A stretch of 64,000 nt of DNA, from the NCBI RefSeq assembly GCF_947623445.1, contig NC_135242.1:744001-808000 (forward strand). The letters run 5' to 3'. The position numbers and the translations under genes are program-made. Below the pieces are notes generated by a model. That model worked only from the letters and a program-made list of their open reading frames with translations, was not told where the DNA came from and ran no database searches. Origin of the DNA: Clavelina lepadiformis (lineage: Eukaryota; Chordata; Ascidiacea; Aplousobranchia; Clavelinidae). This document shows positions 33,785 through 44,717 of this stretch, one piece after another. The first letter of the stretch is position 1. Each line of letters begins with the position of its first letter.

Positions 33785-35969
33785 ACTTATTTTTTTAATT
33801 ATATTTTACTCGTATCTTCATCTACATTCAGGCATTGTGATAATGCTCCTGGCAGCCTGGGTTAAATAAAATACCATGGTAATATTAATAAGAATTTCCA
33901 CTTGTTGATATGATGGCAGCAACAAGTCGTACAATATTTGAACGCATTGGCAGTGGGTTAAAAAATAAGCAGGTTTAATTCAAAGTGGAAAATGTGGCAC
34001 ACGCACGAAAGTTATCACTTATCAACCTGAACAGGTGAACATCGAGTTTTTACAAATTTACGACGAATCTATAGAACAACTTAGCTCATTCGGGCAGCAC
34101 CAGAAATAGCTGAAACGTTCCCTCTAATTGCTCGCCATCAGACTCTACCTATGCTGTACTGTGTTTGTTGCCAATCATGTTTACCACAAGCGCCGGATAA
34201 ACAATAGTTTACAAATTGTTTAACCAATGGACGCTGATTGTGTTTCCATGGACCAATTTGTATACATTTGTCGCCACTCAAGTGTGACCGGTATTACATC
34301 ATATAATTGTAATTAATTTAAAGAAGAAATCGTGAATTCAAAAATCTAACCTTTCTCGTCAATTTGTTAAATGTATTTTATAATATCTGTTTACAGTGAG
34401 ATATTGTTATTTGTTTAGTTTAGTGCCATATTCTGGAATTAGAACAAAATAATATTCTGATATTATCATTTCAGTGCGCGCTTTACATCAAACATTGTTA
34501 CATCATACAATACTTTAAGATTGATTGACGACAGTTAATGACAAAATGAACTTTTAAGTAGAATATCTACAAAAAAGTAAAATCGTTGATAACGAAACTT
34601 CGCCTACTTGTGTATGAAGGTAATAAAAATCTTTAGAAATTTTTATTTATGTAAAACATAGACGTGGTAACCTTCTATCGGTGTAGAACCACTGTAATTC
34701 ACAAATTGCACGTTTTAAGCCCTTGTGACGGTTACGTCACGAATCACGAGTTGTTTTTCGAAGCATTGAATTTTATTTTGAGATGATGCAATTCAGTTGT
34801 TGACCAGACTTAAATTCTCCTTAATGACGTCAAATAATTTCCTCAATTGAACTGGAGTTTCACATATATATACCGATGTAATGTGTGCAATCTTTCCTTT
34901 TAGCCTTTTAACGTGATTGATTTCACTTGTTACTGAGCGCAATGTAACATGCAGTAAGCTTTGCCCGAAGGTGAAAACCTTTGTGTCTGATAATAAATAA
35001 AAATGGAACTTTATTATTTAGCAATTTGTATAGACAGAATTTAAACTACTAACAGCATAATCACGCCGTTTGAGAAATGAGAACTCATATCATCGAAGCA
35101 GAAGTAAAACAAGTCATCAACCATCAATCGTCCTCGCTCATATTCTAACAATAACTGCCAGCACACGCGGTTTTTATGACAGATATGTTTGTTGTGTAAT
35201 ACTTCACACAAGTAATACAGCAATGAATATTAATTTGTCATACCCTCAGGGTTTTGCCGCTTTTTTCCTGTTCGTTAGTTGTCTATGAACAATCCTTGTT
35301 TGACGATTCTGCAACGAAGTTAGCAACTAGTTAGCAATTAGTTAGCTACGAAGTTAGTTAATATTTTTCGCTCCCACTATCAATGGCGAAAAATAAAAGT
35401 AAACCAAAAGTTTCATTTTAGCAAATATTTATTTTTTAACATTAAAACCCGTTTTAAACTCGTCACGCTTCATCGCTTTGGCGTGTTTGCCACTCCCCAG
35501 AAAGTGGTGTTTGCTTTTAATTTCGATGCCAGTAAGTGTGGTGTTGAAAAGCGTGTTGTTGTTTTTTAATTAGGCTATGTGGATGGAAATTTTTGGCACC
35601 TTAACTTGCCAAGAAATTGATCTCAATGAATGGTCTGATCTGAAAGAAATTCAAGGATTGCAGTTAGTTCAATTTTTTATTTTCAGATCGCAATATTGTG
35701 GCGTTTGGATATAATCAAATTAAACAAGTTCTATAATTGGCATTTGTTAAGCAATTTTTGTTTCTCCAGTTAAATTCTAAACAAATTTGAAATGTATTGT
35801 TCCTAGTTTAATCCTTACTCAATCTTAGTTACAAATCGACATGTGACGTAGTTAAGTGTGTCAAGTGGTTTTCTGTACCCGATGTAAATCGATTTTAATT
35901 CTTTGTGATAAAAGCTTAGAATGTAACATGGACAAGTAGATACGTGTCATTGTATGGCTAGTTTGGCAC

Positions 35970-36060
35970 TCGCCCATTGGTCAAAATACGGGAGTATAAA
36001 ACCTAATGTTTGGTCTAAATCTCTCTCTTCTCTCTGAGTGATTTCTTCTGTTCTGCTGAA
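35970..36060 (+). promoter_or_regulatory. Orphan promoter-like segment (CCAAT, TATA, pyrimidine initiator)
   Basis: CCCATTGG at about 35972-35979 (inverted CCAAT), GTATAAAA at about 35993-36000 and a TCTCTCTCTTCTCTCTGAG run at about 36018-36038 lie at typical core-promoter spacings. No downstream coding exon is recognisable. It could serve a non-coding transcript or be the U3-R part of a decayed LTR. Confidence 0.35.
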
Positions 36061-36830
36061 TTGAAGTTATTGCGGAATTATTCGGAATTGGAATGATTAC
36101 TGAATTCGAGTTATAGCCTGGTTAAAAGCAATCTACACCACCATCATCCCCATAATATAATAAAACACTTCGTAATACACATTAACAGTGTATTTTTCAC
36201 ATGCATGAGATAGTTGATGAGACTCGTTTGTGCAAGTACCGAAGTTCCCACTGTGACCTCTAACATACTTCTGAAAGAATCAAGAGTTTATCTTTCATTG
36301 GTTTGACCATAGGCTGAATATTTTACTAGAAATTTGTATTAATTTAAAATAAATGCGTTCTGGATAAGTTTAACAAAATATAACAACAAAATCATCCTCT
36401 TGATCTAAGCGATGTGGCGGCTGGTATTTTATTATCTAAACAATCTTTGGGATAACAATATGGTGTCATTGCGTCAACAGTTTGCAATACAGCAGAATCC
36501 GCTTAATATAACCACGGATAACATGATCACCCGCTTTATAAGACCAGTTTGGTACGGTCCCGAATTTTGCCACATAAAATTCTCCGTTTACTACGCAAAA
36601 AATGTAGGCCTATGAAACTTCAAAAAACTTTAGCCCCTTCGACTAAGTTAGATTCTCAATACGCCGGTGGGTCCGCCCGCTTCAAAAATGCTTCTTCCAT
36701 CACTGGTCAACAATAGCAGCCTGTCAATGACTGAGCAGTAAGCAATAACAGGGCGCTTTTTGAAAATAGCAGGCTGCTGTATAACAATAACAGTCGTTCT
36801 TTTGCAACAAAATCGTGCTTCAGCAACCAC

Positions 36831-36890
36831 GTGACGTCACCAATTGCAAGGTGCTTTTAAAAAACAGCCAGCTGCAATTGGTGACGTCAC
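36831..36890. repeat. Perfect 18-bp-arm hairpin carrying two CRE sites
   Basis: The arms GTGACGTCACCAATTGCA (36831-36848) and its exact reverse complement (36873-36890) flank a 24-nt loop. Each arm itself contains the palindrome TGACGTCA. Confidence 0.9.
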
Positions 36891-37376
36891 AAGTAAATTT
36901 TAACAGTCTCTCAGTCAAAGCTGGTTTTGTCAAAATACTCTGTTTCGCATATAGACAGAGTCTAATGGACCAGCACATTAGACGGAGTTGCATGCTGCAA
37001 ACTGTTTTCGCCATACTCACTCTACCTACAGCTGCAGATCCAGCTCTGCAGTGTTGGAATGACAACATTTCTACAGAAAGTTTAGGTCATTGGCGAGATA
37101 TAGGGAGTTGATCCAAGAACTACCGCCTCAAACATAAAAATATCATTATTGTCAAACCAAGAGTCAGAGTCCATACTTTTTTAAGTGTAACATGTTAAAA
37201 TCTGCTTCCATCTAAAAACTTCGATGACGTCGATGAAAAGGATCACAGCAGGCTACTTATGCAAAAATTTAAGACTCATGAAGCGCTGGGTTTTACAAAG
37301 GTCATCATCTTGCACAACGTATTGCTATAACCATTCTGCATTCATGCCACTTTGCATCGAACTGGTATGTGTTTAA

Positions 37377-37930
37377 CCCTATCCTAACCAGGCTTGCGAG
37401 TTTACTAAAAAACTAGGTGTGGCCGACCCCGCACACACATTTTCAATCGTTAATTACTAGAAAACTATACGTCGTAAACTGATCGGATTTTGACAGGTTA
37501 GTAGAAAAATCATCTGGCTTCCTGTATACATCATAATTGTAAAACTAAAGAAAGTGAATTTTGTGTAAATTAAGTATTTCTAAAAGTGACACATTTCTAG
37601 AAATTCTTCTTGTTACGCCGCGTCCCCGCTGTGCGGAAAACCAGCTGACCGCGAGAAGAGAAGGAAAGAGACTAGTTAGTCGAGTTATTGGTGCGTAAAT
37701 GAGTAATACGCTTCAATGCGGAGAGCAGAGCAAAGCAGAGAAAAATTATGAAAATATCGCAATAACTTCAAAATTACAAAATCCAACTTTATCAAACAAA
37801 CATTGACAGATAGCTGAACATTTTTTAGGAAAAGTCACCAAATTTCAAGTTTCTACAGCAATCAATGCAACTGTACGCCACGTTTTGCTATGACAGTGTG
37901 CGGGAGAAGCCAAGCCTAGTTAGAATAGGG
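37377..37930. mobile_element. piggyBac-type MITE (554 bp) with TTAA duplication
   Basis: TTAA flanks both ends (37373-37376 and 37931-37934). The termini are CCCTATCCTAACCAGGCTTG and, in reverse, CCCTATTCTAACTAGGCTTG, a 20-bp repeat with two mismatches. CCCT ends with a TTAA target are the hallmark of piggyBac. The interior holds no transposase frame, so it is non-autonomous. Confidence 0.9.
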
Positions 37931-38904
37931 TTAAACAACGTTCTACGGCGATGACGTCACATGTACACACTTCACAGCCTTAAGAAGCCTTCATCAACAT
38001 CTTGTAACAAATAAAGTTAAAAACACTTTGTTTCCATTTTCGGAAGCGGCGAATTTTTATATTTCTTAGAAAATAGGCTAAAAATAACTTCAGTTCGTTT
38101 TGAAGCAAATTCTACAAAATTGTACAAGATGGTTAAAGTTTGAAATCATCAAAAATCTGCCAAGAATTTTAGCCTGGCACTGTCAATTGTGAAGCGTTTG
38201 ACTCAAAAAACCACCTAACACATAGGCTTACCATATTTTTGTGATTGAAAAGCGGGACGCTTCAGAACAACGAGCCCTATCAGACAAATGTGGTTCATAT
38301 TTTACTAGAAGTATGAGACTATTTTGGATTCCTATCGTCAGGGACAACTGAAGTAGTAAGACACCAAGAAAAACTAAAATAATGGATTTTACTAGGAAAC
38401 AAAACAATGTTCAAGCATTTGTAAATTTACATAATCGTCCAATCATACTTTTCTGTAGACAATACTTTCTTCCAGAAGTCTATATTCAACTTTATTTTCT
38501 CATAAAAATCACAGCAGGAAAAGTCAGTTTTAATTTTGCAGGTGATAAGGGCTTTCACATTCAAATGGTTTTTGCAGAAGAAAATGCAAACAAGTAACGG
38601 TACCGTACGAAATAAGTTCTTTCAATAACCTAACTGCAAAAAGATCATCTCCTCCTCCTAGCCTACTATTACTGAACAAGCGAATGCGCTAACAATCAAC
38701 TCACTACTGGACCAATTACCCGCTACAATGACGTAACAATTATTTCACATTTAACACAACGAAACAAGAACACGCATCGTGTATTGCTTTTCAGCAAGTT
38801 GGCTAAACAGACCAATCACATCATGCTAATATCCGTGTAGTGTAGGGCAATGCGCCAATGCTGGCTCAGTAAATACGAGGCGGGGAAGTGATCCATTTAT
38901 GACT

Positions 38905-39352
38905 TGCAAGCCAGGCATGAAATTCAGAAGCCTGGGTCGAGATTACAGAGGTCATGGCTCGTATAAAATTAAGCCTGGGTCGAGATTACAGCAGTCATGG
39001 CTCGTATAAATCGAAGCCTGGGTCGAGATTATAGAGGTCATGGGTTCTGTAGATTGAAGCCTGGGTCGAGTTTGGAAGGGTCATGGCTCGTATAAAATGA
39101 AGCCTGGGTCGAAGTTACAGAGGTCATGGGTTCTGTAGATTGAAGCCTGGGTCTAGTTTGGAAGGGTCATGGCTCGTATATAATGAAGCCTGGGTCGAGA
39201 TTATAGAGGTCATGGGTTCTGTAGATTGAAGCCTGGGTCGAGTTTGGAAGGGTCTTGGCTCGTATAAAATGAAGCCTGGGTCGACATTACAGAAGTCATG
39301 GCTGGTATAAATTGAAGCCTGAGTCTAGATTGGAAGGGTCATGGCTCGTATG
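38905..39352 (+). repeat. Tandem satellite, left arm (about 43-44-bp units)
   Basis: Every unit contains AAGCCTGGGTCGAG. Two unit types alternate, one with GGAAGGGTCATGGCTCGTAT and one with AGAGGTCATGGGTTCTGTAG, giving a higher-order period near 87 bp. It resumes beyond the nested LTR-like element. Confidence 0.9.
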
Positions 39353-39356
39353 AATC

Positions 39357-39967
39357 TGTAATGGAATGATTGGTTATTGTAGTTGAACTTGACTGTACCA
39401 GTCACTCCAATACAATCTTTGATTGTCTGAATGTTTATTGTCATCGATATAATGAGCCTCAAGGTCGTTGTTTGCTTAATCAATCCTAGACTCGATTGTT
39501 CAGCTAAAAGCTGATTGTCTTGTGAAGCCGACAAGCAGAGTTGTCTGACTTAACACTGAGCTTATCTTAGGTTGCACTGTTCAGTAGTTTGCACAAATTT
39601 GTTGATTGTATAAACTGGTTATATTGTTTCTTCGTTATACGATTACAAATTGACAGAACATTGGCACATCAACAGCACTTCATTCAACAGTCAATGTAAT
39701 AGCATTATGGCTTAGCTATATTCAACTGCATTAAATTGCTGATTGCTGATTATTCCCAGACTTGTTACATCGTACTGTATCGCGCTAACAAACTTATTTT
39801 CGACAAACTGAACGCATACGAGAAAGGCAAAATATTACGTCACAACAATGGTACAGGAAATGATTGCGGGTCGTGTTACTCTTTGCTAAAACGACGCATA
39901 AGTATTAGAATTGTAAATCTCACATAATCTGTATATTAGTTTTGGTTATAATCACAATATTATCACA
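39357..39967 (+). mobile_element. Solo-LTR-like insertion, copy 4 (611 bp), nested in the satellite
   Basis: It starts TGTAATGGAATG, ends ATTATCACA and has a perfect 4-bp duplication AATC at 39353-39356 and 39968-39971. It is the longest copy. It shares the GTTGTCT and ACTTAACACTGA block with copy 2 and has extra 3' sequence. A 63-codon frame within it (39736-39927) is not convincing. Confidence 0.88.
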
Positions 39968-40105
39968 AATCGAAGCCTGGGTCGAGATTACAGAGTTCAT
40001 GGGTTCTGTAGATTGAAGCCTGGTTCGAGATTGGAAGGGTCATGGCTCATATAAAATGAAGCCTGGGTCGACATTACAGAAGTCATGGGTTAGGCTATGT
40101 AGCCT
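39968..40105 (+). repeat. Tandem satellite, left arm continued
   Basis: About three further AAGCCTGG(G/T)TCGA units continue the left array in the same phase and orientation after the nested insertion. Confidence 0.85.
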
Positions 40106-41034
40106 ATGACTGGAAAGTTCACAGCTTTTTTTACTAAAGGTTTGATCGACAATAAAGAGGTCATGCCTAAAAGGCTGGTTTGAAATGAAATAGATCATGT
40201 TTTTTAATTAAATCCTGTATCACTAAGTTTGCGTTGTGCAGTAAATTATCATACATTACCTATATTACGGAAATTAAGCCCCACAAATTACACACGAAGT
40301 TAAATTGAGTGCCACAGGAATGTTGAGTTATGCAAAACCACAAATACATTATGCAAGTACATGATAAAATTATTGTTGAACCACTTATTTGTGGTGTTTC
40401 TGATAAAATGCCTGCTACCAATTACTTTTTTTCTCCTCACATGTTGATTACCCTATTGTCTTTTGTTGTACTTTACAGGTATATAGTGATTTGCTTAGCT
40501 ATTGAAGAACATAAAAATGGAGTGGTTTGACCATACATTATTACTGCATGTTAGGATTAAGAAAGGCTGATTCCGTAAATCAGTCATTTTTTCAGTATGG
40601 CCTATAACTACTAATAAAGTAGCTAACCTATCACCCAAATAATACCCGGCTACCAGGTTACGGTAGTCAATGAAAACATTATGTCAGTATGCGACTTTGG
40701 GACCACATACCAGTATGTACCGGTATCCTACTATAAGCTACAACCTATAATATTCGTTTCAGATTGCCTAATAATAAATTTCGCCTCATACAGGCCTAGC
40801 CTAACTTTCAATGCAATCAAAACCCATGGCTTGAAATATTTCAATAGTGAAATTTCAATATTCAATGCCTACACACTGACACAGTAATTTCTTTAACAAT
40901 AATAATACAGCGTCAGCAGTCTGCCAGTCCTAAAAAAAACAGCAAAAGAGCTCGACTAACCCTCCTGCTTTCTGGTTCAACATATTTAACTTCAGACTCC
41001 AGGTCTCAATTCTATTCGAATTCATCATTTTCTT

Positions 41035-41655
41035 ATATCGACCCAGGCTTCAATTTAAACGAGCCATGCCCCTTCCAAACTCGACCCAGGCTTCAATTTA
41101 AACGAGCCAAGACCCTTCCAAACTCGACCCAGGCTTCAATCTACAGAACCCATGACCTCTGTAACCTCGACCCAGGCTTCATTATATACGAGCCATGACC
41201 TTTCCAATCTCGACCCAGGCTTCAATTTATACGAGCCAAGACCCTTCCAAACTCGACCCAGGCTTCAATCTACAGAACCCATGACCTCTATAATCTCGAC
41301 CCAGGCTTCATTATATACGAGCCATGACCTTTCCAATCTCGACCCAGGCTTCAATTTATACGAGCCAAGACCCTTCCAAACTCGACCCAGGCTTCAATCT
41401 ACAGAACCCATGACCTCTATAATCTCGACCCAGGCTTGATTATATACGAGCCATGACCTTTCCAATCTCGACCCAGGCTTCAATTTATACGAGCCATGAC
41501 CCTTCCAAACTCGACCCAGGCTTCAATCTACAGAACCCATGACCTCTATAATCTCGACCCAGGCTTGATTATATACGAGCCATGACCTTTCCAATCTCGA
41601 CCCAGGCTTCAATCTACAGAACCCATGACCTCTATAATCTCGACCCAGGCTTCAT
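41035..41655 (-). repeat. Tandem satellite, right arm (inverted copy)
   Basis: About 14 units of CTCGACCCAGGCTTCA-type sequence, the reverse complement of the left array, with the same two alternating unit types. The open frame across 41152-41439 is simply the satellite read in one frame. Confidence 0.9.
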
Positions 41656-41934
41656 TTGTGACGCCTGTCTTTTCATTGTGGGTTGAAATAGTGGCCTGTA
41701 GAAGATGTGACCTGTAAGTTGTGGGTTGTATTGGCAGTGGGTTGGCTCCTATGAAACGTGACCTTAGAATAGTGGCGTCTTTTCAAATTTTCATGACCTG
41801 GGTTCGAAGTCATTAAATAATCACTTCCCCTATTGGTAAATACCAAAGCGGGACTTTAGTTGACTGACCGGGACGCCGGGACAAAGCCTTTAAAAGCGGG
41901 ACTGTCCCGGCTAAAACGGGACGTATGGTAAGCC

Positions 41935-44099
41935 TGTAGAGGTTGGGGTCGTTTTAGGATGTAGAGGTTGATGCCGACAGATGCAGATACAGAGTTTATC
42001 GGTCTTAGCTTACGTTACGTTATTGACTTAGTTAACCTACTACATTAGTATCTGACTCTATTGTTGCGTGCGGTTAGAATTCTCTAACCTTTCTGACAGC
42101 CGAACGTTCGTATTATATTATAACAAATACCGTTTGCCAGAAAAGGCTTTTATTGTAGGTGCTGTACACTTTCTCAACATTACAAATAACCAAGAACACA
42201 AGTCATGCGACTGTTTGCACGATGTCTACTGATTCACGTCTGCGTCACCGTTTGTGTCTGAGGCTCTCCGGAGTCTCGCACAGAAGTTCAAGCTTATAAT
42301 ACGTGCTGCGATGTGGCGGAAATATATGACAAAAAAGGCATGAACATTTCAAGGCGTGTGGACGTGAAAAACGGTGCGTTTGCAATGCAAATTACATTCG
42401 GTTTAGTTGGAAACAGTTTCTTGGAAGCGACTTGGTAACGTACAAATAAGGAGCTTTCACACGAAATTATTCGTAGCAAGTTTACAAATATACCAACGGT
42501 AGTTTGCAGTGTTTTGAAAAGCAAGATTATAAACTCCAATTACTAGCTGGAAAACTCCTTCCTAAGAATGATGTGGCGGAACTGAAAGTTTAAAAACTCC
42601 AATTGTTCTGGAAAACACATTTCTAAGAATGTCGTAATGATTTTACAAAAGCGAGCCAAGCCGCCACAAGCCTACCTAACACGCTTTCTCTTGTTTAGTG
42701 TTAGCGGTAAACTGTAGTAAAAGTGAGTGAAGCACAGAAACCAACGTAAAATCACTTCCTACCAAAAGCACAAAAGCGTTGAGGAATAGGCCTAATCGTT
42801 GATTTCAAATCTTCCAAAAACTTTATTTAGTCCCATGTTAACTACCATATGAAAACGCACTGTACTGAAACAAATGATGATAAACAACTAATTCAGCAAT
42901 TTCAGTGAAGTACGCTGCGAGTAGCTACGTGCATTGCACTTTGATTAGTGACATCATAGCTTACTATAAGTCTTAAGGGGTCACTTCCCAATAGAAAGAC
43001 AATTTTGAGCCGGCAACCCAGTGGTCGTTGCGTGTTCGCACTCAATGAGTCATATTAAAAAAAGTAAGAAATTTTCCGGTCCAATGCGCATGTGACGTCG
43101 ATGCGGAGTAAATTGTTGTTGTTTTGGCGACAGCTGGTTCCAGGTCTAGGCTAAGTTGTAAATTTTGTGTGGGTTTGAATTTTTGGTATTTTGGAGTATT
43201 TGTCCAAAAATTTTAAGCTAAAAACTTGTTGTAAAGTTTAAGCAGTTGTTATAGAAAACTGAGTACATGGATTTTGTCCAAATTAAGACTGTAGGCAGTC
43301 ATAACCTAGATCTCGATCGTTGCAAGCCAAAATTCAGGGTAGGTTTATGATGTAGTTTTGCGTTGGTAGCTTCTTGATTTAATGTTCTAATTTAATAATT
43401 TAAGATTCTTGAATTGGGATATGACTCCTTAAGGTATTCTATGGTTACACAAGATTTCATCTTTCGTATATTAGTAATTTGATTTCCATGTCGAAAGATA
43501 AAAATTTTATGTTTGCTACCATAACAGATTATTTTATGTCATTCAACTTTAATGTTATCCAACAATCGTTTACAATCCGTTTATAATTTCCCTACCGTAC
43601 TTGAACGTGATGACTGTAATTAATATGTATGTAGATGTACGTATGCAGATTTTTTAACCGCGTGATGACGCCATCACTACGTAACCATGAACCAGTTCAC
43701 CTTTCAGCGGCCAGCCAAGTGGAATTAGGCCAAAGTGTTCATTCATTATTTTTCATCAAAAGCGCGGTGGAGGGTATAGTCTTGTAGCTTAGGTATAGGC
43801 TTACTAGTTGACGACCAAGCCTCCAGTAAGATGTAATCTACATTTGTAAAGGTTTAACTTGGGTCTGTTGTTAAATAATTAATTTAGGCATTAAAAGAAA
43901 AATACGATATTTGAAAGCTCATGTAGACCTACTATGAGTGTGCAGTACTGATGAACTCTGCTTTGTTAGTTCGTGACTCATTGAAACGATTTCGATTTAT
44001 TTTTCTTGCTGAAGTCAATCAATTTCAAATAATGTTATATTTCTTTAGATCTAGGTGAAGAGTAAGGCAACTGCAACGTGATGTTTTGAAATCAAGAAA
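41935..44099. other. Intergenic; 5' region of COQ10
   Basis: A short frame at 42205-42432 is discussed under findings. Near 43084-43099, ATGCGCATGTGACGTCG combines an NRF-1-like site and a CRE half-site. A donor-like CAGGGTAGGT at 43336 and an acceptor-like TTTCTTTAG at 44041-44049 suggest a 5' UTR intron for COQ10. Confidence 0.45.
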
Positions 44100-44717
44100 A
44101 TGAATAAGATACTTGTCCGTTGTAAGCCATTTGTGGCGAATTATTTTGTAAAAGAAACAGTGTTATGTTACTTTCCTGCAAAACTATGTGTTGAATCAAT
44201 CACAGCAACGTTTGACACTCGGCATTATGCTTCAATGTTTGCTCCCAAAACAAAGCAACTGAAGCATTCTGATCGAAAATGTGTTGCCGTACCCATGGAT
44301 GTCATGTACAAAGTTGTAGCCGATGTAGATTCCTATAAGCACTTCATCCCGTGGTGCACTGAAAGCATTGTTACATCAAGAAGTGATAAATCTGCCAGAG
44401 CAAAGCTTACTGTCGGCTTTGGCCCTATACAGGAGCACTATGTGTCCACACTTGTGTTTAACAAGCCTCAGTATGTGAAAGCCATTAGCAGTGAAGGAAG
44501 ATTATTTCATTTGATGGACTGCACGTGGAGATTTACACCTGGTCCTTCCCCTTCAATGTGCTTCATTAACTTTGATGTGATTTTTGAATTTCGCTCTCGA
44601 ATGTATACAAAATTGGCGAACATGTTTTTCAATGAAGTTGTGAAGAAAATGGTTTCAGCTTTCGAAAAACGAGCAATTCAAGAACACAGGCATATGATGA
44701 TAAAAGGGAAAACTTAA
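44100..44717 (+). CDS. COQ10: Coenzyme Q-binding protein COQ10, START domain, single exon, 205 aa
   Basis: The N-terminal 40-50 residues are basic and hydrophobic, as expected for mitochondrial import. From about residue 60 the COQ10/START (polyketide cyclase-like) fold is recognisable: VPMDVMYKVVADVDSYKHFI, then PWC, VGFGPIQEHYVS, GRLFHLMDCTWRF, and FEFRSRMYTKLANMFFNEVV ending in KMVSAFEKRA. In other eukaryotes the protein binds ubiquinone in the inner mitochondrial membrane and helps respiration and Q biosynthesis. Length and order match the family. The intronless coding region starts just after an acceptor-like site, so its only intron may be in the 5' UTR. Confidence 0.93.
   Translation: MNKILVRCKPFVANYFVKETVLCYFPAKLCVESITATFDTRHYASMFAPKTKQLKHSDRKCVAVPMDVMYKVVADVDSYKHFIPWCTESIVTSRSDKSARAKLTVGFGPIQEHYVSTLVFNKPQYVKAISSEGRLFHLMDCTWRFTPGPSPSMCFINFDVIFEFRSRMYTKLANMFFNEVVKKMVSAFEKRAIQEHRHMMIKGKT

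Larger units (their letters stand above)
33785..37372. other. Intergenic desert with a promoter-like segment and a long hairpin
   Basis: No gene is seen. Open frames here, such as those at 35041-35288 and 36412-36615, lack domain patterns. Separate entries cover the promoter-like segment near 35.97 kb and the hairpin near 36.83 kb. A TGACGTCA is at 34825-34832. Confidence 0.45.
38877..41835. mobile_element. Foldback-type hAT-like element with inverted satellite arrays
   Basis: It is flanked by a perfect 8-bp duplication GTAAATAC (38869-38876 and 41836-41843) matching the hAT pattern nTnnnnAn. Inside the ends, GGGGAAGTGAT is identical in inverted orientation. Both arms consist largely of the same tandem satellite in opposite orientations. 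The middle (about 40.1-41.0 kb) has no coding frame that I recognise. An LTR-like element sits inside the left arm, so the original length was about 2.34 kb. Confidence 0.8.
38225..41934. mobile_element. Outer element of a nested set, GGCTTACCAT ends
   Basis: The left end is GGCTTACCATATTTTTG and the right end in reverse is GGCTTACCATACGTCCCG. GGGAC-rich blocks lie inside both ends (AGCGGGACGC and repeated GGGAC/GTCCC). The ends resemble those of the element at 32443-32916. A larger element is inserted in it at 38877-41835. No clean target duplication was found (TA on the left, TG on the right). Confidence 0.5.

Noticed and set aside
20196-36170. Shared TTATGGGGATGATGGTGGTG between 20.2 kb and (inverted) 36.1 kb
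   Set aside because: Similarity is confined to a microsatellite-like GGT/GAT run and does not extend either way.
41152-41439. 95-codon open frame with a repeated peptide
   Set aside because: It is the tandem satellite read in one frame; unit length and sequence match the non-coding array exactly.
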